In this document: positions 7,767 through 17,548 of the stretch, one piece after another
Position numbering within the stretch: the first letter of the stretch is position 1
Layout of the letters: each line of letters starts with the position of its first letter
NCBI GenBank assembly: GCA_027621365.1
Contig: JAQCBH010000023.1
Coordinates: 1-34,590 of the forward strand
Reading direction: 5' to 3'
Source: Bacteroidota bacterium
GTDB taxonomy: Bacteria; Bacteroidota; Bacteroidia; NS11-12g; UBA955
DNA length: 34,590 nucleotides
Notes under the pieces: generated by a model
Database searches by the model: none
What the model saw: the letters and a program-made list of their open reading frames with translations, nothing else
Told to the model about the DNA's origin: nothing
Program-made: the position numbers and the translations under genes

Positions 7767-9909
7767 AACACACAAACCCTGGAGCGTGCGCAAAATCATG
7801 CTCGTTCGTTCGGCCTTGGTCTTTGCCATCGCCGTGATTTTTGGTGGTTGGATTTGGATTTCAGCGGCCAAGCTGCAATTCGGAAACGAAGAATTCAGCG
7901 CAGAGGAAATGCAGCGCAACACCCGCAAAGTGGTCGTGGAAGCCGTGCGCGGAAACATCTACGCCAACGACGGGAGTCTGTTGGCTACTTCGGTTCCTCG
8001 CTACGACCTGGTCATGGACGCCAAGGTTCAGGGTTGCCCCAGCGACACCTTTGCCAAGTACATCGACAGCTTCTGCTTGTTGTTGGCCCAATTGCAAGAC
8101 CGCCCCTACTGGAAATTGCGCGACAGCGAGCGCAAATCTCAGCAACAGTGGAAAGAATACCTCTACAATTTGCGCAATCGCGGCATTCACTACCGCATTT
8201 TGCTCAAAAACCTGGGCTTCGATCAAGTCAAAGAGATTCGCGAATGGCCTCTGGTTCGCCTGGGCAAATACAAAGGGGGTCTGTGGTTCATCGAAGACAG
8301 CCAGCGCATGTACTTTTTGGGCGACCTAGCCAAGCGAGCCATCGGTTACAGCCGCAATGGGGTGTACGTGGGCTTGGAAGGAGCCTTTGACTCGCTCCTG
8401 AGCGGAGTGAATGGCGAGCGCATGGAACAGCGAATGCCGGGCCGCATTTGGAGACCCATCAAGCTGGACAATTTGCAGGAGCCCATGAACGGGCACGACA
8501 TCGTCACGACCCTTGACGTAGGCATTCAAGACATCGCCCAATTCGCCTTGAACAAGGCCTTGGTCTCTAGCCAGGCTGCCTACGGATGCGCCGTGGTCAT
8601 GGAAGTAAAAACCGGCGAAATCAAAGCCATGGCCAACCTCAAACGAGGCACCGATGGTCAGTATTACGAATCCCAGAACTACGCGGTTGATCAGTACGCA
8701 GAACCAGGATCTACCTTCAAGTTGTTCTCGGTGTTGAGCTTGTTGGAAGACGGATACGCCAAGGCTCAAGACAGCATAAAAGTGGGCAATGGAAGCGCCC
8801 GCTTCTACGACCGCGACATGATTGACGATCACGCGCCTGACAAACCTTACATGACCCTCAAAGAGGCCTTCATCCAGTCTTCGAACGTGGGCATTTCCAA
8901 GTTCGTCAACAACGCTTACGGCGAGAAGGCCAACAAGTTTGTGGGTCGAGCCATCGACATGGGCCTCGGTGAATCAATGGGCTTTGACATTCCCAGCCGA
9001 AATGCTCCTCGCATCAAAACCACCACTTCCAAAGATTGGTACGGAACCTCCTTGCCTTGGATGAGCATTGGCTACGAAAGCCAAATCTCCCCCTTGCAAA
9101 CCCTCACCTTGTACAATGCTGTGGCCAACGGTGGAGTCATGATGAAACCGTACTTGGTCAAAGAAATTCGCCAAGACGGCCGCATCATTCGCCATCAAGA
9201 GCCCACTGTTCTCAACAAGCAAATTTGCAGCCAAAACACGGTCGACCTCTTGACCAGCATGATGATAGGCGTGGTTCAAGAAGGCACAGCCCAATCCTTG
9301 AAAAACCCCGATTACCTGGTAGCCGGCAAAACCGGTACCGCCAAGGTCAGCGACGGTCAAAACGGTTACAAACCCGGTGCCTACAACGCCAGTTTCTGCG
9401 GTTTTTTCCCCGCTGATAATCCGCAGTATTCCATCGTAGTCGTCATCAGCGAACCCCGCGGTGGCAATTATTACGGAGGTACCGTTGCGGCGCCCGTCTT
9501 CAAGGACATCGCTGACCGCATTTACTCCAGCCACATCGCCAATCAACCGGCTTTGCACACAGCTGCCTTGCCCTCTGCCCCTCAGATTTTGAGCGGCCGT
9601 TTGGAGCCTACCAAGCTCTTGTTGAACGAGCTGGGCATCAGTTCCTCTGCGCTGGGAACCGTCAAAGGCGGATGGATCAGCGCCACGGCCCTCGAGCACT
9701 CCGTGAGCCTCAAAAGCCTAGCACCCTTGCAGCCCGGCATCATGCCCGATCTCAGCGGCATGGGTCTTCGCGACGCATTGGAATTGCTCAACACCCTGGG
9801 CGCCCACGTTGATTTTATGGGATATGGCCGCATCAGCGCCCAAAGCCTGCCCGCTGGCTCACGCATCAGCAAGGGCCAATCTGTCACCCTCGTTTTGAAA
9901 CCTTTTTAA
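7753..9909 (+). CDS. ftsI: Septal peptidoglycan transpeptidase (class B PBP, FtsI/PBP3) with PASTA domain
   Basis: Cross-links peptidoglycan at the septum as partner of FtsW. The 718-residue protein has a membrane anchor near residues 16-37, a PBP dimerisation region, and a transpeptidase domain with all three motifs: Ser320-Thr-Phe-Lys (EPGSTFK), Ser376-Ser-Asn (QSSNVG) and Lys526-Thr-Gly (GKTGTAK). The last 60 or so residues (PDLSGMGLRDALELLNTLG to VTLVLKPF) form one PASTA domain, as common in Bacteroidota FtsI. The frame also has a TTG at 7741, but the ATG at 7753 is the more likely start and gives a 14-base overlap with ftsL. murE begins one base after the stop. Confidence 0.95.
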   Translation: MSETKTHKPWSVRKIMLVRSALVFAIAVIFGGWIWISAAKLQFGNEEFSAEEMQRNTRKVVVEAVRGNIYANDGSLLATSVPRYDLVMDAKVQGCPSDTFAKYIDSFCLLLAQLQDRPYWKLRDSERKSQQQWKEYLYNLRNRGIHYRILLKNLGFDQVKEIREWPLVRLGKYKGGLWFIEDSQRMYFLGDLAKRAIGYSRNGVYVGLEGAFDSLLSGVNGERMEQRMPGRIWRPIKLDNLQEPMNGHDIVTTLDVGIQDIAQFALNKALVSSQAAYGCAVVMEVKTGEIKAMANLKRGTDGQYYESQNYAVDQYAEPGSTFKLFSVLSLLEDGYAKAQDSIKVGNGSARFYDRDMIDDHAPDKPYMTLKEAFIQSSNVGISKFVNNAYGEKANKFVGRAIDMGLGESMGFDIPSRNAPRIKTTTSKDWYGTSLPWMSIGYESQISPLQTLTLYNAVANGGVMMKPYLVKEIRQDGRIIRHQEPTVLNKQICSQNTVDLLTSMMIGVVQEGTAQSLKNPDYLVAGKTGTAKVSDGQNGYKPGAYNASFCGFFPADNPQYSIVVVISEPRGGNYYGGTVAAPVFKDIADRIYSSHIANQPALHTAALPSAPQILSGRLEPTKLLLNELGISSSALGTVKGGWISATALEHSVSLKSLAPLQPGIMPDLSGMGLRDALELLNTLGAHVDFMGYGRISAQSLPAGSRISKGQSVTLVLKPF

Positions 9910-9910
9910 G

Positions 9911-11389
9911 ATGAAGACCCTGAACCAACTCTTGCACAAGACCAGCGGCATCACTTTGATGGGTGACGGGCATGTCGAGGTTCAAGACCTGAGCATTGAC
10001 AGCCGTCAGTCGGGTTCTGGATTCTTGTATGCCGCTATGCCGGGCACCCGCGTTGACGGGCATTCCTTCTTGGAGCAGGTGGCTGAATCCGGTGTTTCAG
10101 CGGTATTGGTGAACAAGGGGTGGGACGGTTTGAAGGCGTTCGCAGAACAACAGCCTCAGGTGGCCATTCTTTCTTGTTCAGATGTACCCGAAGCACTGGG
10201 TCATTTGGCTTTGAACTTTTTTGATCGCGCAGCCGAGTCGCTTGTGATTGTAGGAGTCACCGGCACCAATGGCAAGACCTCGGTTTGCACCCTGCTGTTT
10301 GACTTGTTCTCTCGCATGGGATTCGACTGTGGCTTGGTTTCTACTGTTGAGAACCGCATTCGGGAACGGGTTTTGAAAAGCACCCACACCACCCCGAACG
10401 TGGTGGGTCTGCACCGCTTGTTCGCCGAAATGGTGGAAGACGGTTGTACGCATTGCTTCATGGAAGTGAGCTCGCATGCGGCCGATCAAAACCGCATCGC
10501 CGCCGTTCCTTTTGCTGGTGGCGTGTTCACCAACATCACCCACGACCACCTGGATTACCACAAGACCTTCGACGCCTACATCAAGGCCAAGAAGTCCTTC
10601 TTTGACCGCTTGCCTGCAACAGCTTTTGCCTTGACCAACCGCGATGACAAAAACGGTTCGGTCATGCTGCAGAACACCAAGGCCATGCGCTACACCTTCG
10701 CCGTGAACACAACGGCTGATTTCCGTGTGAAAATCATGGAACACGACCTGGGCGGCATGCTGTTGCAAATTCAAGGTCAGGAGTTGTGGACCCCATTGGT
10801 GGGCGCATTCAATGCCAGCAACATGCTGGCCGTTTACGCCACCGCCTTTCTGCTCACCCAGGGCGAAGAAGAGGTATTGCCTGCTTTGAGCGCATTGCCC
10901 CGGGTCAATGGCCGATTCGAAGCCATTCAAGGCCCCAACAACATTACCGCCATTGTCGATTATGCCCATACGCCTGATGCGCTGTTGAACGTGATCAAAA
11001 CCATCAACGACATACGCAAACGCGGCGTGAATTTGATCAGCGTCCTGGGTTGTGGTGGAGACCGTGACCGCGAGAAGCGGCCGGAGATGGCGAGAATCGC
11101 CGTCGAGGGCAGCGATCGAGCGGTGTTCACTTCTGACAATCCGCGCAGCGAGGATCCCAATGCCATCATCGCCGATATGGCCGCTGGCGTTCCCGCACAG
11201 CACTACAAGAAAATGCTTCAGGTCCTGGACCGCAAAGAAGCCATCAAAACTGCCCTTTTGTTGGCCCAACCCGGAGACGTGGTGTTGGTCGCTGGCAAGG
11301 GCCATGAAACCTACCAAGAAATTCAAGGAGTTCGTCACGAATTCGACGACAAAGCCGTCTTGCGCGAACTCTTCCAACTCCTGTTTTAA
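9911..11389 (+). CDS. murE: UDP-MurNAc-L-Ala-D-Glu:meso-diaminopimelate ligase
   Basis: An ATP-dependent Mur ligase adding the third residue of the stem peptide. The 492-residue protein has the N-terminal UDP-binding domain (DSRQSGSGFLYAA), the P-loop GVTGTNGKT at about residues 115-123, the central THTTPN block and, in the C-terminal domain, Asp409-Asn-Pro-Arg412 (SDNPRSEDP). By family knowledge DNPR recognises meso-diaminopimelate rather than lysine, which agrees with dapF upstream and with a Gram-negative wall. It starts one base after the ftsI stop and ends five bases before mraY. Confidence 0.97.
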   Translation: MKTLNQLLHKTSGITLMGDGHVEVQDLSIDSRQSGSGFLYAAMPGTRVDGHSFLEQVAESGVSAVLVNKGWDGLKAFAEQQPQVAILSCSDVPEALGHLALNFFDRAAESLVIVGVTGTNGKTSVCTLLFDLFSRMGFDCGLVSTVENRIRERVLKSTHTTPNVVGLHRLFAEMVEDGCTHCFMEVSSHAADQNRIAAVPFAGGVFTNITHDHLDYHKTFDAYIKAKKSFFDRLPATAFALTNRDDKNGSVMLQNTKAMRYTFAVNTTADFRVKIMEHDLGGMLLQIQGQELWTPLVGAFNASNMLAVYATAFLLTQGEEEVLPALSALPRVNGRFEAIQGPNNITAIVDYAHTPDALLNVIKTINDIRKRGVNLISVLGCGGDRDREKRPEMARIAVEGSDRAVFTSDNPRSEDPNAIIADMAAGVPAQHYKKMLQVLDRKEAIKTALLLAQPGDVVLVAGKGHETYQEIQGVRHEFDDKAVLRELFQLLF

Positions 11390-11394
11390 CGCAT

Positions 11395-12528
11395 ATGATT
11401 TATCACTTGTTCAAATACCTCGACAGCCTTCATGTAGCCGGAGCCGGTGTATTCCAATACATCTCTTTCCGCGCATCGCTGGCCGGTATTCTCAGCCTGT
11501 TGTTGGCCCTCTGGGCGGGCAAGGGCATCATTCGCTGGCTGCAAAAGCAGCAAATCGGCGAGACCATTCGCGACCTGGGTTTGGAAGGCCAGATGCAGAA
11601 GAAGGGCACTCCTACCATGGGCGGTCTGATCATCATTTTGGCCGTTATCGTCCCCACTCTCCTCTTCGCCCGATTGGACAATATTTACGTGATATTGATG
11701 CTCATCGCCACCTTCTGGATGGGCGTCATCGGGGGCATCGACGACTACATCAAGGTCTTCAAAAAAGACAAAGAAGGCATGAAGGCCACCACCAAGTTGA
11801 TTGGCCAATTGATGTTGGGCGTATTGATCGCCATTGTCATTGACTACGCCCATAGCCGCGCCCAAATTCCCTTGGAGACCAACTTGCCCATTACCAAGCA
11901 CCGCTTGAGTTACACCGACTTGATTCCCGGTGCGCACAACGCCTGGATCGTCTTCATTCCCGTGATCATCGTGGTCTGCATGGCCGTGACCAACGCGGTC
12001 AACCTGACCGATGGCATAGACGGTTTGGCCGCAGGCACTACGGCTATTGTTGGCGGCGGATTGGGCATTCTCGCTTATGCCGCTGGTAACGTCAAAATTG
12101 CCGAATACTTGAACATCATTTACGTGCCCGAAAGTGGTGAGGTAGTGGTGTTCTTGGCGGCCGTCATTGGCGCTTGCCTGGGCTTCTTGTGGTACAACGG
12201 CTACCCCGCTCAAGTCTTCATGGGAGACACCGGAAGCATGGCCTTGGGTGGTGCGGTTGCCGCCGTGAGCATCATCATCAAAATGGAATTGTTGCTACCC
12301 ATACTCTGCGGGGTATTCTTCGCTGAGAGCTTGAGCGTGATTCTGCAGGTGAGCTATTTCAAGTACACCAAAAAGCGCTTTGGAGAAGGTCGCCGCGTGT
12401 TCTTGATGTCGCCCTTGCACCACCACTTCCAAAAACTCAACATCCCCGAAAGCAAAATCACCTTGCGCTTTTGGCTCGTGACCATCATTCTGGTCCTGGC
12501 CACGCTCGCGCTGATCAAACTCAGATAA
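11395..12528 (+). CDS. mraY: Phospho-MurNAc-pentapeptide transferase
   Basis: An integral membrane enzyme that transfers phospho-MurNAc-pentapeptide to undecaprenyl phosphate, making lipid I. The 377-residue protein has about ten hydrophobic segments and the family's active-site features: Asp116-Asp117 (GGIDDYIKV), NLTDGIDGL at 203-211, MGDTGS at 276-281 and the HHH motif at 342-344 (SPLHHHFQK). The length is slightly above the E. coli form; the extra residues probably lie in the loop after residue 155. It lies between murE and murD with gaps of only a few bases. Confidence 0.97.
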   Translation: MIYHLFKYLDSLHVAGAGVFQYISFRASLAGILSLLLALWAGKGIIRWLQKQQIGETIRDLGLEGQMQKKGTPTMGGLIIILAVIVPTLLFARLDNIYVILMLIATFWMGVIGGIDDYIKVFKKDKEGMKATTKLIGQLMLGVLIAIVIDYAHSRAQIPLETNLPITKHRLSYTDLIPGAHNAWIVFIPVIIVVCMAVTNAVNLTDGIDGLAAGTTAIVGGGLGILAYAAGNVKIAEYLNIIYVPESGEVVVFLAAVIGACLGFLWYNGYPAQVFMGDTGSMALGGAVAAVSIIIKMELLLPILCGVFFAESLSVILQVSYFKYTKKRFGEGRRVFLMSPLHHHFQKLNIPESKITLRFWLVTIILVLATLALIKLR

Positions 12529-12531
12529 TTC

Positions 12532-13869
12532 ATGAAGCCTTTGTTGGTCATACTCGGAGCAGGAGAAAGCGGTACAGGCACCGCAGTCTTGGGCATGGCC
12601 CAAGGCTTCCGCGTATGGGTTTCTGACAAAGGCCAGATTGCCGATCGCTACAAGCGCGAAATCGAGACTTGTGGGGCGGAATGGGAAGAAGGCCAACACA
12701 GCATGGAAAAAGTATTGGCTGCCGATGTCTTGGTCAAAAGCCCCGGCATTCCCGACACCGCAGTACCTGTCGCTGCGGCCATCCAAAAGGGAATTGCCAT
12801 TCTCTCCGAAATCGAGTTCGCCGCCCGCTATACCGACGCGCTGTTGATCGGCATTACCGGCACCAATGGCAAAACCACGACTACCAGCTTGATCTACCAT
12901 ATCCTCAAGCAGGCCGAGTGGAACGTGGGACTAGGTGGCAACATCGGCCAATCGTTCGCTCGCCAAGTGGCCCACGAGCAGCACGATGCCTACGTATTGG
13001 AGCTGTCCAGCTTTCAGCTTGACAACTGCTACGACTTGCGATTGGACATTGCCGTTCTCACCAACATCACCCCCGACCATTTGGAGCGCTACGGAAGTAT
13101 GGCGGCGTATCGCGCAAGCAAAATGCGCATCACACAGAATCAAGGCCCAGAACAGGCCTTTATCTACTGCGCCGACGACGCGGAAACCAGTCTCGCTCTC
13201 AGCGAATTCAAGCCAAAGGCCAAGACCTACAGCTTTTCCCCACGAAACCAAGCCCGTTTGGGCGCCTGGATCGCCGATGGCTGCATCCAGCTCAATACTG
13301 ATAACAAACACACAACACAAATCGATATGAAAGACTTCACCATTCGTGGACAACACAACCAGAACAACAGCATGGCTGCTGCCATCGTCGCCCAACTCGT
13401 AGACGTTCGCAAGGACAGCATTCGCGAAAGCCTCAGCCACTTCGAGAACATCGAGCACCGCTTGGAGCCCTGCGGCAAATTCAAGGGAATCGAGTTCATC
13501 AATGACTCCAAAGCCACCAACATCAACTCGGCTTGGTATGCGCTCGAGAGCATGGACAAACCCGTCATTTGGATTGCCGGTGGTGTCGACAAAGGCAACA
13601 ACTACGAAGATTTGAAGCCCCTGGTTCGCCAAAAGGTCAAAATGATCATCTGCTTGGGCATGGAAAACATCAAAATCCACCACGCCTTTCAAAGCGACGT
13701 TGATATGATCATCAACACCATGAGCGCCAAAGAAGCCGTTCATGTGGCCTCGCGTTTGGCCAGCAGCGGCGATGCCGTATTGCTGTCGCCTGCTTGCGCC
13801 AGTTTCGACTTGTTTGACAACTACGAAGACCGCGGTCGTCAATTCAAGGAAGCCGTTCGCAACCTCTAA
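12532..13869 (+). CDS. murD: UDP-MurNAc-L-alanine:D-glutamate ligase
   Basis: A cytoplasmic Mur ligase adding D-glutamate to UDP-MurNAc-L-Ala. The 445 residues comprise an N-terminal nucleotide-binding domain (VILGAGESGTGTA), an ATP-binding P-loop GTNGKTTTT at 110-118, the ELSSFQLD and TPDHLERYG blocks and the C-terminal FINDSKATN motif, all characteristic of MurD. Three bases separate it from mraY and nine from ftsW. Nothing unusual is visible. Confidence 0.97.
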   Translation: MKPLLVILGAGESGTGTAVLGMAQGFRVWVSDKGQIADRYKREIETCGAEWEEGQHSMEKVLAADVLVKSPGIPDTAVPVAAAIQKGIAILSEIEFAARYTDALLIGITGTNGKTTTTSLIYHILKQAEWNVGLGGNIGQSFARQVAHEQHDAYVLELSSFQLDNCYDLRLDIAVLTNITPDHLERYGSMAAYRASKMRITQNQGPEQAFIYCADDAETSLALSEFKPKAKTYSFSPRNQARLGAWIADGCIQLNTDNKHTTQIDMKDFTIRGQHNQNNSMAAAIVAQLVDVRKDSIRESLSHFENIEHRLEPCGKFKGIEFINDSKATNINSAWYALESMDKPVIWIAGGVDKGNNYEDLKPLVRQKVKMIICLGMENIKIHHAFQSDVDMIINTMSAKEAVHVASRLASSGDAVLLSPACASFDLFDNYEDRGRQFKEAVRNL

Positions 13870-13878
13870 TTCCTAACC

Positions 13879-15060
13879 ATGGCTGCTGCTTCTCAACTCT
13901 TCAAGGGAGACCGTATCATTTGGTACATTGTTCTGATCCTTTCACTGATAGGCGTACTGGCTGTATATAGTGCAACCAGCACCCTGGCTTTTTCAGAAAA
14001 AGGAGGCGACACGGAATTTTATTTTCTGCGCCATTCAGGCTTTCTCTTAATGGGATTGGGAGTGTTGTATGTGACCCACCGAATGCCCTACCAGCTCTAT
14101 AAAATCATGGCGCGCTGGGGCATTCATTTATCGATTGCGTTGCTTGTGTTAACCCTAGTGGTGGGACACGACATCAACAATGCAGCCCGTGTGTTGCCCA
14201 TTCCTTTTTTGAATCTTACCCTGCAACCCAGCGACATGGCCAAACTCTTTTTGGTTTTGTACATCGCTCGGGTCATTTCCAAAAATCACGAAGATGCAGG
14301 CACGACCAAAGTCTTCATCAAAGCCCTTGTTGCCGTCGGCATCATTGTCTTGTTGATCGCTCCTGAAAACCTGTCTACGGCCCTGATGATTTTTGCCACC
14401 TCGATGATGCTCATGTACATCGGGCGAGTCAACCTCAAATACTTGGGCATTTTGGCCGGCATTGGCCTCAGCGCCATGGCCATCATGGTGCTGTTTTTGA
14501 CCAACATTTCCACCCAAACCGCCCGCGATTTGGGAGGCCGTATTCCCACTTGGAAAAGCCGCATCGAGACCTTTTCTGGAAACAACCCCAACGCGGAGAG
14601 CTCCTACCAGCAGATGCAATCCAAGATTGCCGTCGCCACAGGTGGCCTATTTGGCAAGGGACCTGGACATTCCACCCAGCGATATTACTTGCCTCACCCC
14701 TATTCTGACTTCATCTATGCCATCATCGTAGAAGAATACGGACTCTTTGGCGGCTTGATCATTTTGGGCTGCTTCTTGGTGCTCTTGTACCGCTGCCTGA
14801 AACTCATGACCGCTTCACCCCAGGCCTTTGGAGCCCTGACGGTGGTAGGACTCGGATTGTCCATGTCCTTTCAAGCCTTCTTGAACATGGGAGTAGCCGT
14901 AGGTGTGCTGCCCGTAACCGGATTGACCATTCCTTTGGTGTCTATGGGCGGTACCAGTTTGCTCTTCAATTCTCTATCGTTTGGCATCATACTCGGCATT
15001 AGTCGACACATCCAAGAAGAAAAACGCAAGCAAGCCGAGGGGGCGGCGGTTGATGCCTAA
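13879..15060 (+). CDS. ftsW: Septal peptidoglycan glycosyltransferase FtsW (SEDS family)
   Basis: A polytopic membrane protein that polymerises lipid II into glycan strands at the septum together with FtsI. The 393 residues show about ten membrane segments, starting with YIVLILSLIGVLAVYSATS, and the SEDS blocks NLSTALMIF, the periplasmic GLFGKGPG and the C-terminal PVTGLTIPLVSMGGTSLL. The presence of FtsI in the same operon favours FtsW over RodA. The 3' end overlaps the start of murG-murC by eight bases. Confidence 0.95.
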   Translation: MAAASQLFKGDRIIWYIVLILSLIGVLAVYSATSTLAFSEKGGDTEFYFLRHSGFLLMGLGVLYVTHRMPYQLYKIMARWGIHLSIALLVLTLVVGHDINNAARVLPIPFLNLTLQPSDMAKLFLVLYIARVISKNHEDAGTTKVFIKALVAVGIIVLLIAPENLSTALMIFATSMMLMYIGRVNLKYLGILAGIGLSAMAIMVLFLTNISTQTARDLGGRIPTWKSRIETFSGNNPNAESSYQQMQSKIAVATGGLFGKGPGHSTQRYYLPHPYSDFIYAIIVEEYGLFGGLIILGCFLVLLYRCLKLMTASPQAFGALTVVGLGLSMSFQAFLNMGVAVGVLPVTGLTIPLVSMGGTSLLFNSLSFGIILGISRHIQEEKRKQAEGAAVDA

Positions 15061-17548
15061 ATTCATCGTCAGCGGGGGCGGCACCGGTGGGCACATATTC
15101 CCTGCCGTGGCCATTGCCAAAGAACTACAGCGCCAGCATCCGGGCAGCGAAATCCTCTTTGTGGGAGCCCAGGGTCGAATGGAGATGGAAAAAGTTCCTG
15201 CTGAAGGATTCGACATAATTGGCCTTCCCATCGAAGGTCTCAAACGATCGCTAACTCCCCGAAATTTCATTGTCTTGGCCAAGGCCGTTTACAGCCTGAT
15301 TCAAGCACGAAAACTCTTGAAATCGTACAAACCTGATGCGGTCATTGGCACCGGCGGATACGCCTCACTCCCTATTTGCCGAGCCGCCGCTGGCATGGGA
15401 ATTCCCACTTTTTTACAAGAGCAAAACGGTTTTGCCGGACTGACCAACAAGACGGTAGGACCCAAGGCTAGGCACATCTTCACGGGCTTTCCAGAAATGG
15501 ATCGCTTTTTTGCTCCTGGAACCTGGACCTTTACCGGAAACCCGGTTCGCGAAAACATCTTGCAAGCGGCTGTTCAAGGGAGCCAAAGCCGGCCCAAAGC
15601 CTTAAAGGCTTTTGGGCTGAGTCCCGATCGCCCTGTATTGTTTGTAACCGGCGGCAGTTTGGGCGCTCGAAGCATCAACCAAGCCCTTCACCAAAACCTG
15701 GATTCCCTCAAAGAAGCCGGTGTTCAATTGATTTGGCAAATGGGCAAAACCTACGCCGAGCAACACCTGGAAGAGCTCAAGAAAAACTGGGACATACCCG
15801 GCTTTTACTTATCGGCCTTTGTCTACAACATGGACCAGGCCTACCTAGCGGCCGACCTGGTCATTGGCCGAGCTGGAGCCTTGTCGGTTTCCGAAATCGC
15901 GGTCATGAACAAGGCCAGCCTTTTGGTGCCCTCACCCAACGTAACCGACGATCACCAAACCCAAAATGCCATGTTGCTCAGCGAACACGGAGCCGCCCAG
16001 CTCGTTCTGGACTCTGACGCCCAACAGCGCTTGGTCGCTGAAGCGCTGCGCCTCTTATCCAAGCCTCAAAGCTTGGCTCAAATGCGCCAAAAACTCGAGC
16101 CCTTGGCCCGCCCCGCGGCCACCCAAACCATCGCTTCCTCCATCTTGGAGAGCATAGGCATGACGGCCTCAAGCCCCAATCAGGTCTACTTTTTGGGCAT
16201 AGGCGGCATCGGCATGAGCGCCATTGCTCGCTACTACGCGCAAACCGGATGGGAAGTAGCCGGCTACGACAAAACACACAGCCCATTGACCCAAGCCCTT
16301 CAGCAAGAAGGCATGCAGATTGGCTATGACGATAGCATAGAGAACATCCCAGAAGGCTTTCGCCAAAATGCCTCACAAGTTCTCTGGGTCTTGACACCCG
16401 CTGTACCCCAGGGTCACCCCCAACGCGATTGGGTAGAGGCCCAGGGTTGTGAGTGGAAAAAGAGAAGCGAAGTACTGGGCCTATTGGCTCAAGATCACTT
16501 TACCATTGCCATTGCTGGCACACATGGTAAAACTACTACCAGCACCTTGGTGGCCCACTTACTCAAAGAAAGCGGAGCCCCGGTGACCGGCTTCTTGGGA
16601 GGCATCTCCAGCAATTTCGGCAGCAACTATTTGCATACCCAAGGCCAAGGAGCACGGCGGGTCGTGTTGGAAGCCGATGAATTCGATCGCAGCTTTCACC
16701 GCCTGAAGCCTGATTTGGCTTTGATCACCGCCATGGATCCCGATCACTTGGACATTTACGGTAGCCCTGAAGCGTTTCATCAGGCCTTTGTTGACTTTGC
16801 ACACAAACTTCGACAGGGCGGATCTTTGCTTCTCCAAGAACAGCTATCTACTGAGGGCTTGTCGGATCTCCCACTCCTACGCTATGGGCTCCAACAATCC
16901 GATTACCGAGCCGAGAACATTCGTATTGAAGATGGAGAGTATCATTTTGACTTCGTGCATCCCCACGGTTGTTGCCCCATGCACTGCGGATTGCCCGGCC
17001 GTCACAACGTCGAAAATGCGGTGGGCGCCCTCGGTATTTGCTGCCAATTGGGCATTGCCCCAGAAAGCCTGAGCGAAGCCCTGAGCCAGTTCAAAGGAGC
17101 CAAACGCCGATTCGAGCGCTTGGTCAAGGGACCCAACTATACCTTGATTGACGACTATGCTCATCATCCGCAGGAGCTGAACGCCTTTATAGCCTCGGTT
17201 CAAGAGCTCTATCCCGAGCGCAAATTGACCGGCATTTTCCAGCCTCATTTGTTCAGCCGCACCCGCGATTTTGCCCAAGGGTTTGCCCAAAGCCTATCGG
17301 CCCTGGACGAGCTTTGGCTCATGCCCATTTACCCGGCTCGTGAATTGCCCATTGAGGGCATCGATAGCCAATGGCTGAGCAACCTGATGCCCGACCCATC
17401 CAAGGTTCAAATCTTAGGCCCTGAAGCGATTTTGCAAAAAGCCGCAGAAGACAAACCCGAGCTCTTGCTCATCATGGGTGCAGGCGACATTGACCGCCTC
17501 TGCCCACCCCTCACCGAATTGTACCAAACCTTGAATTCTCCCGCATGA
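15053..17548 (+). CDS. murG-murC: MurG-MurC fusion: lipid II GlcNAc-transferase plus UDP-MurNAc:L-alanine ligase
   Basis: One uninterrupted frame of 831 residues contains two complete enzymes. Residues 1-369 are MurG, which adds GlcNAc to lipid I: GGGTGGHIFPA at 8-18, VTGGSLGARSIN, and GRAGALSVSEI in the UDP-GlcNAc site. Residues 370-831 are MurC, which attaches L-Ala to UDP-MurNAc: FLGIGGIGMSAIARY, P-loop GTHGKTTT from residue 489, EADEFDRSF, GRHNVENA, DDYAHHP and FQPHLFSR. Each half has normal length and no linker is visible. Residue 370 is a Met encoded by an ATG at 16160, so MurC could also be started internally. An upstream in-frame ATG at 14981 lies inside ftsW; the ATG at 15053, next to MurG's first strand, is the better start. 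It overlaps ftsW by 8 bases and ftsQ by 4 (ATGA). MurG normally works at the membrane surface and MurC in the cytosol. Confidence 0.92.
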   Translation: MPKFIVSGGGTGGHIFPAVAIAKELQRQHPGSEILFVGAQGRMEMEKVPAEGFDIIGLPIEGLKRSLTPRNFIVLAKAVYSLIQARKLLKSYKPDAVIGTGGYASLPICRAAAGMGIPTFLQEQNGFAGLTNKTVGPKARHIFTGFPEMDRFFAPGTWTFTGNPVRENILQAAVQGSQSRPKALKAFGLSPDRPVLFVTGGSLGARSINQALHQNLDSLKEAGVQLIWQMGKTYAEQHLEELKKNWDIPGFYLSAFVYNMDQAYLAADLVIGRAGALSVSEIAVMNKASLLVPSPNVTDDHQTQNAMLLSEHGAAQLVLDSDAQQRLVAEALRLLSKPQSLAQMRQKLEPLARPAATQTIASSILESIGMTASSPNQVYFLGIGGIGMSAIARYYAQTGWEVAGYDKTHSPLTQALQQEGMQIGYDDSIENIPEGFRQNASQVLWVLTPAVPQGHPQRDWVEAQGCEWKKRSEVLGLLAQDHFTIAIAGTHGKTTTSTLVAHLLKESGAPVTGFLGGISSNFGSNYLHTQGQGARRVVLEADEFDRSFHRLKPDLALITAMDPDHLDIYGSPEAFHQAFVDFAHKLRQGGSLLLQEQLSTEGLSDLPLLRYGLQQSDYRAENIRIEDGEYHFDFVHPHGCCPMHCGLPGRHNVENAVGALGICCQLGIAPESLSEALSQFKGAKRRFERLVKGPNYTLIDDYAHHPQELNAFIASVQELYPERKLTGIFQPHLFSRTRDFAQGFAQSLSALDELWLMPIYPARELPIEGIDSQWLSNLMPDPSKVQILGPEAILQKAAEDKPELLLIMGAGDIDRLCPPLTELYQTLNSPA

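Noticed and set aside
10178-11377. Long antisense frame (399 codons) across murE
   Set aside because: The composition is His/Gln/Val-rich, as expected for a reverse-strand shadow; the sense strand encodes all murE motifs.
14981-15052. Longer N terminus for MurG-MurC starting inside ftsW
   Set aside because: The extra 24 residues are the ftsW C-terminal region in another frame; MurG's first strand begins right after the ATG at 15053.
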